NCBI RefSeq assembly: GCF_030167925.1
Contig: NZ_JASKUT010000001.1
Location: 4,982,501-5,046,500 of the forward strand
Source: Paenibacillus silviterrae
GTDB taxonomy: Bacteria > Bacillota > Bacilli > Paenibacillales > NBRC-103111
Reading direction: 5' to 3'
Length of the DNA: 64,000 nucleotides
Under the pieces are notes generated by a model. It saw only the letters and a program-made list of their open reading frames with translations, ran no database searches and was not told the DNA's origin. How positions within the stretch are numbered: position 1 is the stretch's first letter; each line of letters opens with the position of its first letter. Both the position numbers and the translations under genes were made by a program. Positions 1 through 6,359 of this stretch are shown in pieces.

Positions 1-41
1 ACCCTCGCTTCAGTCTGGATGACGAGGACGATGAGGATTAA
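1..41 (+). CDS. 3' end of an unidentified protein
   Basis: The third forward frame is open from the window edge to a TAA at 39-41 and encodes the tail PRFSLDDEDDED. The very acidic end and the hairpin terminator that follows at once suggest a real C-terminus. Too little is present to name the protein. Confidence 0.5.
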   Translation, partial: PRFSLDDEDDED

Positions 42-43
42 AA

Positions 44-88
44 TAAAAAACCTTACTCCGATGCGTATAGCACGGGGTAAGGTTTTTT
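44..88 (+). terminator. Rho-independent terminator
   Basis: The arms AAAAAACCTTACTCCG and CGGGGTAAGGTTTTTT form a stem with a run of six T. It directly follows the stop codon at 41 and should end the upstream transcript. Confidence 0.85.
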
Positions 89-94
89 GCCCAT

Positions 95-231
95 TTAAGG
101 CGATTTCTTAACGCTAAAGTCACAATGCTATCGGAAGCTGAAGCAGTAAGATGAATTTATCACGTTACAAGTGACCTTGTGGCTCGAAGCGAGCGGTTTG
201 GTTGGTTGTAGGGTGATTTTATAACGTTAAT
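95..231. repeat. Diverged copies of a dispersed intergenic repeat core
   Basis: Three imperfect copies of one core lie at 95-119, 145-171 and 208-229. The middle copy matches the core of the array near 39.85 kb at about 26 of 28 positions (AGTAAGRTGAATTTAT then ACGTTACAAG). The second and third copies also share a short downstream stretch ending CCTTGT. No ORF fits. The function is unknown. Confidence 0.7.
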
Positions 232-244
232 GAACCTTGTTGAG

Positions 245-286
245 GAAAAAAAGCGGCTGTAAGGTGATCAAATCACTTTACAGCCG
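245..286 (-). terminator. Terminator of hemQ
   Basis: On the minus strand, the arms CGGCTGTAAAGTGAT and ATCACCTTACAGCCG pair almost perfectly around a three-base loop and are followed by a T-rich tract (forward A run at 246-252). It lies 25 bases beyond the hemQ stop. The stem contains the GTAAGGTGAT motif found in the neighbouring repeat family. Confidence 0.85.
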
Positions 287-311
287 GTAATGTCAGTCCG
301 TTGATGCCTGC

Positions 312-1058
312 TTACAGCTTCAGCATGGCGGCCATTTTCTCCTGATTCAGGAGGTTGCCGACGTAGAAATCGCCGAATTCGCCGAAGCGCGCACTCGCTT
401 CATCGAAGCGCATTTCGTATACGATTTTCTTGAATTGCAGCGGATCCTCGGAGAACAGCGTCACGCCCCACTCCCAATCATCCAGACCGACGGAGCCGGT
501 AATGATCTGCTTGATCTTGCCCGCGTAGTTGCGTCCGATCATGCCGTGGCTGCGCATGAAATTGCGGCGCTCCTCCATCGTCAGCATGTACCAGTTGTCG
601 TTTCCTTCGCGCTTCTTGTTCATCGGGTAGAAGCATAGATGCTTCGCTTTCGGCAGTGCCGGCTTCAGACGGGCAAGGATGTCCGGGTCCTCCATAGGGT
701 CAACGCCAGGCTTGGCCATGTAGCTGCTAAGCTCCACGATGGATACATAAGAGTAGGTAGGAACGGTTACCCCGGCAAAAATCGTCTTGTTGAATTCGGT
801 CTCGAGCTCATTGAGCTCCTCCAGTGTTTCACGCAGGTGCATGAATACGAAATCCGCCTTCTGCCCAACGATGGAGTAGAAAGCAGTGCTGCCTTTCTTC
901 TCGTCCTCCGTCGCTTGATACTGCTTCAGCAAGCTGTAAAGCTCCTCTTCCGCACGCTGCTGCTCCTGCTTCGTCAAGCTCTTCCAGGCATTCCAGTCGA
1001 TCGCGCGAAAATCATGGAGACAATACCAGCCCTCCAGCGTTTGTACCGCTTCACTCAT
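312..1058 (-). CDS. hemQ: Coproheme decarboxylase HemQ
   Basis: The 248-residue product belongs to the chlorite dismutase-like HemQ family. It performs the last step of the coproporphyrin-dependent haem pathway of Gram-positive bacteria, the peroxide-dependent decarboxylation of coproheme to haem b in the cytoplasm. The family landmarks are visible: Tyr144 in YPMNKKR, matching the radical-forming tyrosine, and His171 in FMRSHGMIGR, matching the proximal haem ligand. Length is normal. It is transcribed alone, with its own terminator downstream and an SD-like AAGGAGTGTTATAG before the ATG. Confidence 0.93.
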   Translation of the reverse strand: MSEAVQTLEGWYCLHDFRAIDWNAWKSLTKQEQQRAEEELYSLLKQYQATEDEKKGSTAFYSIVGQKADFVFMHLRETLEELNELETEFNKTIFAGVTVPTYSYVSIVELSSYMAKPGVDPMEDPDILARLKPALPKAKHLCFYPMNKKREGNDNWYMLTMEERRNFMRSHGMIGRNYAGKIKQIITGSVGLDDWEWGVTLFSEDPLQFKKIVYEMRFDEASARFGEFGDFYVGNLLNQEKMAAMLKL

Positions 1059-1240
1059 CTATAACACTCCTTATGTAAGTATAATCGTCCATAGCTTGTT
1101 CAATTGTATCGAAATCGACACGAAAGGGCAAATTCACCGCAAGCAGGGAGTCGGTACTATTTTGTGAACAGCTTTACCCGCGTCACGAATTCGTCTAAAA
1201 TAGAAAGATAGAGATAGTGAAAGGGAGGCTTCTGCTCGCA

Positions 1241-1525
1241 ATGCTGCAACTTGTCATTGTTACGGTGCTGCTGTTCGTGCTGTTCTTCGGACTCGGCTTT
1301 ATACTAAACATGCTAATGAAAACGACCTGGTTTCCGATCTACGGTTATATTGCCCTGGTGATAGGTATGGTCATCTATTGGGGATGGGGCAGCGGTTCGC
1401 TGGGCTCGAACCTCGCAGAATATTCCATTGTGGATTACATTCCGGCCGTTGGGGGTTTAATCGGAGCAGCGCTGAGCGGGCAGACGATCAAGTCGCTCCG
1501 GGAAAAGGGATATAAGATGTTTTAA
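1241..1525 (+). CDS. yuiB: YuiB-family small membrane protein
   Basis: This 94-residue hydrophobic protein has about three membrane segments and resembles the uncharacterised YuiB family of Bacilli. Conserved-looking features are the FFGLGFILNMLM segment and a short basic tail. The ATG at 1241 was chosen because AAAGGGAGG lies 12 bases upstream. A GTG at 1217 is in frame, but using it would place that SD sequence inside the gene. It is followed by its own terminator. Its function is not known. Confidence 0.75.
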   Translation: MLQLVIVTVLLFVLFFGLGFILNMLMKTTWFPIYGYIALVIGMVIYWGWGSGSLGSNLAEYSIVDYIPAVGGLIGAALSGQTIKSLREKGYKMF

Positions 1526-1546
1526 TAACGTTAGCAACAACAATAA

Positions 1547-1576
1547 GAGCCTCCCGGATACCGGGGGGTTCTTTGT
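1547..1576 (+). terminator. Terminator of yuiB
   Basis: The stem GAGCCTCCCGG / CCGGGGGGTTC around ATA is followed by a short T-rich stretch, 20 bases after the stop codon. Confidence 0.75.
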
Positions 1577-1674
1577 TTACCGTAGCGAAAATAATTTTAC
1601 ATATTTCTGCACATGAAAAGTCCAGCTTTGAAAGATACTGTAAAAAACACACAACATGAGAGGGTCAAGCTGCC

Positions 1675-2268
1675 ATGTGCAAACGCATCAGCATCACCAC
1701 GGAGCTTTCGAGCTTATCCAGCCAGTTTCATATTCAGGAGGTCGGATTTTCCTACACTCCCTGTGCTACCGTTGAACCCACCCAGGAGCTTCCGGTGGTC
1801 GTCCGTCATCATCAAGAGCAGCGTCTGGAACAATTTCGTTGGGGCTTGGTGCCTTTCTGGGCTAAAGATGCGGTCTACGCCGACAGCCGGCTCGTCCACG
1901 AGAAGCCCGCCTATCGCCGCATGTTCGCCAAGCAGCGATGTATCATTCCGTGCAACGGTTATGAGGTCGTGAAGCGGGAAGGGAAGAAGCAAATCCCTCT
2001 GCGCGTAACCCTTAAGGAGCAGGGTACCTTCGGCATCGCGGGGCTATATGAGATTTGGCTGGACAGCCGCGGCGGGGAATATCGGACTTGCACGGTCATG
2101 ACCACAAGGCCGAACCGTCTCGTACACGAATACGAGGAGTACATGCCGGTCATTCTGGGTCAAGATGAGATGGACGAATGGCTTGATGACAGCCGAAGAG
2201 ACCCGGATTATCTGCAGCACCTGTTAAAGCCTTACGACCCAGACCGAATGGAAGTAAATACCATATAG
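1675..2268 (+). CDS. SRAP-family (YedK/HMCES-like) protein, degenerate active site
   Basis: The 197-residue product aligns along its length with SRAP proteins, which crosslink to abasic sites in single-stranded DNA through Cys2. Cys2 is kept (MCKRISI), as are the WGLVPFWAKD and EKPAYR blocks. Three other active-site residues are changed. The Asn and Glu of the usual INARxET block are replaced (VYADSRLVHEKP), the GFYEW block reads GYEVV, and the IHDRMP histidine position reads YEEYMP. The usual region after the final VN is also missing. It may be a divergent paralogue with altered chemistry. It stands alone between terminators, upstream of dnaB. Confidence 0.8.
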   Translation: MCKRISITTELSSLSSQFHIQEVGFSYTPCATVEPTQELPVVVRHHQEQRLEQFRWGLVPFWAKDAVYADSRLVHEKPAYRRMFAKQRCIIPCNGYEVVKREGKKQIPLRVTLKEQGTFGIAGLYEIWLDSRGGEYRTCTVMTTRPNRLVHEYEEYMPVILGQDEMDEWLDDSRRDPDYLQHLLKPYDPDRMEVNTI

Positions 2269-2279
2269 CAATGCGGCGG

Positions 2280-2311
2280 AATCCTCTTTTCTACGGAAAA
2301 GGGGATTTTTT
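2280..2311 (+). terminator. Terminator of the SRAP gene
   Basis: The arms AATCCTCTTTTC and GAAAAGGGGATT around TACG are followed by TTTTTC, 12 bases after the stop. Confidence 0.85.
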
Positions 2312-2367
2312 CATTCTAATTTCATAGACCCTGATGTCGATATGTGTGGTAAAATGGAGAGTAAGAC

Positions 2368-3891
2368 TTGAAACAACGGATGGAGCTTGAGCGAATGCGA
2401 ATTACGAATTTGCTGCACTTTTCAGAGTATCATCGCTTTTATGTGGTTCGCGATTTTGCCCTGAGCAGCCTGGATTACAAGATGCTGTCCAGTGTGTATC
2501 AGCCAATGATCGGCGCGTACGCCGTCAGCATCTATCATACGTTATTTCATCAGCTTCCCGCTGATAAGTCGGGGTACTCTCCGGTCGAACAGCAGCGCAA
2601 GCTGTTCCTTGCCTTGGAGCTCGAATCCGGGGAGCGGGGTCGGAAGTTTTTTATTGAACAGACCTCCAAGCTGGAGGCTGTCGGCCTGCTCAAAACATCG
2701 CGCCGGTTCGCCGAAGCGTCGGAAGATTACGTATATGAATATACGCTGCTGCAGCCGCAAACGCCGGGAGAATTTTTTAAGAACCAGCATCTGACACTGC
2801 TGCTGCGGGACAAGGTCGGCAAATACATGGTGTTCGCCCTGCGGGACGAGCTTGTGCTTGGCGCCTCCGAGGAGCTGGCCGAAGCGAACAGCGAGAATTT
2901 GTCGGTGCCGTTCTATGAGCTGTTCACGCTGAACAGCCAGGTGGTCGATTTCGAGCTGGAGCAAGCCTTCTTCGAGTCCGCTGCCGCCGTACCGACCGAA
3001 AGCAAGCCTGAGGTTACATATAAAGGCTACCAGTATGCGGAGATCATATCCCATTTTCCAAGAAGCTCGATGAACCGGGATTTTGTTGAGAACCTGAAAT
3101 ATGAGCCTGAGCATATGGCACAGATTAATTTTGTCGCCAAAAAGTTCAATTTGTATTTGACCGATGTATGCAAGCTGTTGGATGAAGAGGGGGTGTTCAG
3201 CCCCGAAGGCGGCGTAGATATGGATCTGCTGCAGCATAAGGCGAGCATGATCTTCCGTCAGGACCGCAAGCGCAGTGAAGAGCGTACGAAGCTGATCGGC
3301 AAGCTGTCGGAGACGGCGGAGGCTCCGGCCAAAGCCAAGGAACAGCCGGTGGAGATGGAATTTTATCTCGAGGTGCCGGATATTTTCCAAGGACAGTGTA
3401 CGCAGCACCAGTACAATTTTATTTTGCGCAATGAGCCTTACCGGACCTTGTTAGAGATGATTTTCTCCAAGGGAGCAATTCCGTCGGGGCTGCTGGATAC
3501 ATTGAATGTGATGAACCTGGAATACGGCTTGCCGGATGCGGTTCTGAATGTGCTGATTCATTTCTTCTATGTGAACAAAAGGTCATGGGCCAGATCCTCG
3601 ATCGAGTACAGCGTTACGGATATGCTGGCCAAGCAGGTAGGAAGCTTCGAGCAAGCGGTCGAATATATACGTGAGCAGGTGAAGTACCAGGAGCGGAAGA
3701 ACAGCAAAGCCGCGTCGGGCGGCGGTACCGGCTCCGGCACCGGAGGAAAAGCAGGATACGGCAGCCGCAATCGCGGCACGAGACAGAAGCCGGTGCTTCC
3801 GGTAGTGGAGGACGCTCCCGGCAAGAAGCTGTCGGAGGCGGAACGGGAAGAGCTGCTCCGAATGGCGCGACTGCTCGATGAGAGGAAGTAG
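2368..3891 (+). CDS. dnaB: Replication initiation and membrane attachment protein DnaB
   Basis: This is the Bacilli-type DnaB, unrelated to the E. coli helicase of that name. It works with DnaD and DnaI to load the replicative helicase at the origin and at restart sites. The 507-residue protein has an N-terminal winged-helix-like region (about 25-130) and a C-terminal DnaD-like domain (about 340-450). A Gly-rich linker at about 450-470 precedes a basic tail. The TTG start at 2368 has GGAGAG seven bases upstream; ATG codons at 2380 and 2395 are alternatives. dnaI follows after 15 bases and is probably co-transcribed. The usual neighbour nrdR is not upstream. Confidence 0.9.
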   Translation: MKQRMELERMRITNLLHFSEYHRFYVVRDFALSSLDYKMLSSVYQPMIGAYAVSIYHTLFHQLPADKSGYSPVEQQRKLFLALELESGERGRKFFIEQTSKLEAVGLLKTSRRFAEASEDYVYEYTLLQPQTPGEFFKNQHLTLLLRDKVGKYMVFALRDELVLGASEELAEANSENLSVPFYELFTLNSQVVDFELEQAFFESAAAVPTESKPEVTYKGYQYAEIISHFPRSSMNRDFVENLKYEPEHMAQINFVAKKFNLYLTDVCKLLDEEGVFSPEGGVDMDLLQHKASMIFRQDRKRSEERTKLIGKLSETAEAPAKAKEQPVEMEFYLEVPDIFQGQCTQHQYNFILRNEPYRTLLEMIFSKGAIPSGLLDTLNVMNLEYGLPDAVLNVLIHFFYVNKRSWARSSIEYSVTDMLAKQVGSFEQAVEYIREQVKYQERKNSKAASGGGTGSGTGGKAGYGSRNRGTRQKPVLPVVEDAPGKKLSEAEREELLRMARLLDERK

Positions 3892-3906
3892 GAAAGCGAG
3901 GGACGG

Positions 3907-4866
3907 ATGATGGAGTCGCTTGGGGAATTGTTAAAAGGAGGCCAAGGCCGCGCCTTATTGAAGCAGGCGGAGGAGAAGCTTCGCCTCGTTGCGGAGGACC
4001 CGCTGATCGTGAAGCTTCGCACGAAGTATCCGCAGCTGGATGCGGCCACGATGAAGCTGAATTTAAACAAGCTTCACCAATATACCGTGGAATACAAGAA
4101 CTGCTCGAATTGCCCGGGCCTAGAGCAGTGCCCGAATGATATGGAAGGGCATTACACGATGATCACCGTAGAAACGGCTGATGACCGTACGCGTGTCTAC
4201 GATCAGAAGGTAGCCTGCAAGAAGTTTACAGCCAAGCAGTCGCAGGATGCGGTACGGAGCCGAATTCGCAGCTTTTATGTGGACGAGCGAGCTCTTTCGC
4301 AGGGCTACTCCCCTCTGGAGATTGTCGATAAGGACGAGGAGCGGGAGGACGCCGTTCATCAGGTGCTTCGCTATATTATGAATACGAAGGAGCAAGGCTT
4401 GCAGAAGCACGGGATGTACCTTGCGGGGTACTTCGGTACCGGCAAGACGTTCCTCATGTGTTACATGCTGCACGAGCTGGCGAAGGATGGCTTTACGGGA
4501 GCGATTGTGTATATGCCCGATTTCGCCGAGGATCTGAAATCGATGTTCGACGATCCGCAGCGGCTCAAGGAAACGATCGAGATGCTGAAGGAGACGGACC
4601 TGCTCGTCTTCGACGATATTGGGGCGGAGAATTTAAACCCATGGCTGCGCGATCATGTCATGGGCTCGATCCTGAATTATCGGATGAACCGGAAGCCGAC
4701 GTTCTTCACCTCGAATCACGATCTCGATGCGCTGGAGAAGCATTTCAGCTTTACGAGCAAGGACGGCGACGAGGAGTATAAGGGGCGCCGGATTATGGAC
4801 CGCATTCGGCCGTTCGTGGAGCCGGTGCATGTGAAAGGCTATAACAAGCGGGGGAGCCGCGGCTAA
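3907..4866 (+). CDS. dnaI: Primosomal helicase loader DnaI
   Basis: DnaI is the AAA+ ATPase that delivers the hexameric replicative helicase to DNA. The 319-residue protein has an N-terminal zinc-binding segment with cysteines in CSNCPGLEQCP (about 60-72), and then the ATPase core. Walker A is GYFGTGKTF (about 176-184), Walker B is LLVFDDIGAEN, and the sensor-like TFFTSNHD follows. Length is normal. It lies 15 bases after dnaB and ends at a strong terminator, so dnaB-dnaI forms a two-gene unit. Confidence 0.95.
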   Translation: MMESLGELLKGGQGRALLKQAEEKLRLVAEDPLIVKLRTKYPQLDAATMKLNLNKLHQYTVEYKNCSNCPGLEQCPNDMEGHYTMITVETADDRTRVYDQKVACKKFTAKQSQDAVRSRIRSFYVDERALSQGYSPLEIVDKDEEREDAVHQVLRYIMNTKEQGLQKHGMYLAGYFGTGKTFLMCYMLHELAKDGFTGAIVYMPDFAEDLKSMFDDPQRLKETIEMLKETDLLVFDDIGAENLNPWLRDHVMGSILNYRMNRKPTFFTSNHDLDALEKHFSFTSKDGDEEYKGRRIMDRIRPFVEPVHVKGYNKRGSRG

Positions 4867-4874
4867 CTACAGGA

Positions 4875-4920
4875 AAGCCCAGACTGACTGAGCAGGAACT
4901 CAGCGTCTGGGCTTATTTTT
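4875..4920 (+). terminator. Terminator of dnaB-dnaI
   Basis: Ten-base arms AAGCCCAGAC and GTCTGGGCTT enclose a 20-base loop and are followed by ATTTTT. Confidence 0.9.
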
Positions 4921-4925
4921 AGATG

Positions 4926-5435
4926 TTATTCGAATATATCCTCATGAAGCAGCTCGATTCCATGGAGCAGCCGGGACTGTTCTACCTTTTCGTAGTGTGA
5001 GCCATTATGGTGATAAATTTCAATGGTCTCATCCCACGGAGAAACAATCCAGTATTCTCTCACTTTTTAGTGCTCGTATAACCGGTACTTCTCGACACGG
5101 TTTCTGTGAACGTTGATTTTGCCGGGGGATAGGATTTCGACAAGCAAATCGGGTGCACCATAGATGCCTTTGAACTGTACCATATCGAGTCGGTCTTCGG
5201 CGACAAAAGTTAAATCGGCTAGGCGGAAGTCTTTACGGGCAACGTCACCGTGAAGATAGATGGGGACTTCTGCATCATACACTTTACCAAGTTTATTGTT
5301 TTTTACAAAAGTTCTTACAATCGTACTTAGATTAATTTTTACATATCCACGATCTGTATTACTGGGTGTCATCATCAATTTTTCTCCACCCCAAATCTCA
5401 TATCGGTCATCCGATTCTAACGGATACAAGGACAT
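4926..5435 (-). pseudogene. Uma2-family (DUF820) endonuclease gene with in-frame stop
   Basis: Translation from the ATG at 5435 gives 122 residues ending RLYEH, then a TAA at 5067-5069. The same frame continues for 46 more codons, KVREYWIVSPWDETIEIYHH and onward to a TAA at 4926-4928. In intact Uma2 proteins YRLYE is followed by a VREYWIV block, so the continuation is the missing C-terminus and one nonsense codon splits the gene. The PD-(D/E)XK-like part PDLLVEILSP is upstream of the stop. The SD sequence GGTGGTGA is good. Role unknown; Uma2 genes are often multicopy. Confidence 0.8.
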
Positions 5436-5485
5436 CGTATCACCACCTTGCTACTTATTTTACCATAGGATGTCTCTTGAAGCAT

Positions 5486-5523
5486 TAAAAAAGCCCCCCT
5501 CGCGTCAGTCGCAAGAGAGGCTC
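5486..5523 (-). terminator. Terminator of yqzM
   Basis: On the minus strand, AGCCTCTCTTGCG pairs, with some G-T pairs, to CGCGAGGGGGGCT and is followed by six T. It lies 19 bases beyond the yqzM stop. Confidence 0.75.
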
Positions 5524-5541
5524 TTAGAGAGCTGAAGGATA

Positions 5542-5679
5542 TTAGCGGGTCATGATCTGAACCACAGTAGCCGCAACAGCGATCAGCAGCAGAACGCCGA
5601 AGAATACGCCGAAGCCCAAGGCTGTATCGATAAAGTCGTTGCTTGGCTCTTCAATGATATGCTGTCTTGGATCGTTCAT
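5542..5679 (-). CDS. yqzM: YqzM-family small membrane protein
   Basis: A 45-residue ORF begins MNDPRQHIIEEPSNDFIDTA and has one membrane helix (GFGVFFGVLLLIAVAATVV) and a short basic end. The size and the acidic N-terminus ending in DxIDxAxGF match the YqzM family of Bacilli, whose role is not established. AAGGGGGA lies seven bases before the ATG, and a terminator follows. Confidence 0.8.
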   Translation of the reverse strand: MNDPRQHIIEEPSNDFIDTALGFGVFFGVLLLIAVAATVVQIMTR

Positions 5680-5873
5680 GGTAAGTCCCCCTTCAATAGG
5701 ATTGCGCTGCCGGACGGCTGCGCAAGCATCGTACGTGAAACTGCATATTTATGCTTAGTATACCCAACTTTTTAAATTAGGTAAAGGATGCGAAAGTGAC
5801 AATTATGCAAACGTTTTGGCGGAAACGGGGGAGTGTTCCTGCATTACCAGCATTCCGCCACCGGCTGGCGCGG

Positions 5874-5901
5874 TTGAAAATAGGTCTTAATGTGGTATAC
5901 T
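5874..5901 (+). promoter_or_regulatory. Probable SigA promoter of trxA
   Basis: TTGAAA (5874-5879) and TATACT (5896-5901) are 16 bases apart, about 40 bases before the trxA start. Confidence 0.65.
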
Positions 5902-5940
5902 TTACATGTTGACATTTTCGCTTGAAGGGAGTTTTATGCA

Positions 5941-6258
5941 ATGGCAATTGTAAATGTTACTGATCAATCGTTCACCGGCGAAGTGGAAGGCTCCGGTACG
6001 GTTCTTGTTGATTTTTGGGCTCCTTGGTGCGGACCTTGCAAAATGATCGCTCCGGTGCTCGAAGAGCTCGATAAAGAAATCGGCGACAGCGTAAAGATCG
6101 CCAAGGTGAACGTGGATGACAATCCGGAGTCCGCTTCCCGTTTCGGCGTGATGAGTATCCCTACGCTGATCGTGTTCAAGGATGGCCAGCCGGTTGACAA
6201 GGTAGTAGGCTTCCAATCCAAGGACGCACTGAAGAACGTCATTAGCCGTCACCAATAA
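5941..6258 (+). CDS. trxA: Thioredoxin
   Basis: A 105-residue cytoplasmic disulfide reductase with the active-site motif WCGPC at residues 29-33. The cis-proline is in MSIPTLIVF. Length and sequence are those of the housekeeping thioredoxin used by ribonucleotide reductase, methionine sulfoxide reductase and others. It has its own promoter and terminator and is monocistronic. Confidence 0.97.
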   Translation: MAIVNVTDQSFTGEVEGSGTVLVDFWAPWCGPCKMIAPVLEELDKEIGDSVKIAKVNVDDNPESASRFGVMSIPTLIVFKDGQPVDKVVGFQSKDALKNVISRHQ

Positions 6259-6282
6259 TTTGGCAGCCGCCGAAACGGATGA

Positions 6283-6328
6283 GAAAAAGCTCTTTTTCTG
6301 GTATTCTGGAAAAAGAGCTTTTTATTTT
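6283..6328 (+). terminator. Terminator of trxA
   Basis: The arms GAAAAAGCTCTTTTTC and GAAAAAGAGCTTTTT are followed by ATTTTT. An in-frame ATG at 6279 lies just before this hairpin, so it is not the start of uvrC. Confidence 0.9.
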
Positions 6329-6359
6329 TACAGGGATGTTGGAGAGGAGTGCTGGAGGA

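Noticed and set aside
6279..6359. The upstream start of uvrC at 6279
   Set aside because: That ATG lies within the trxA terminator region and would add a Phe/Lys-rich sequence encoded by the hairpin; 6360 has a proper SD.
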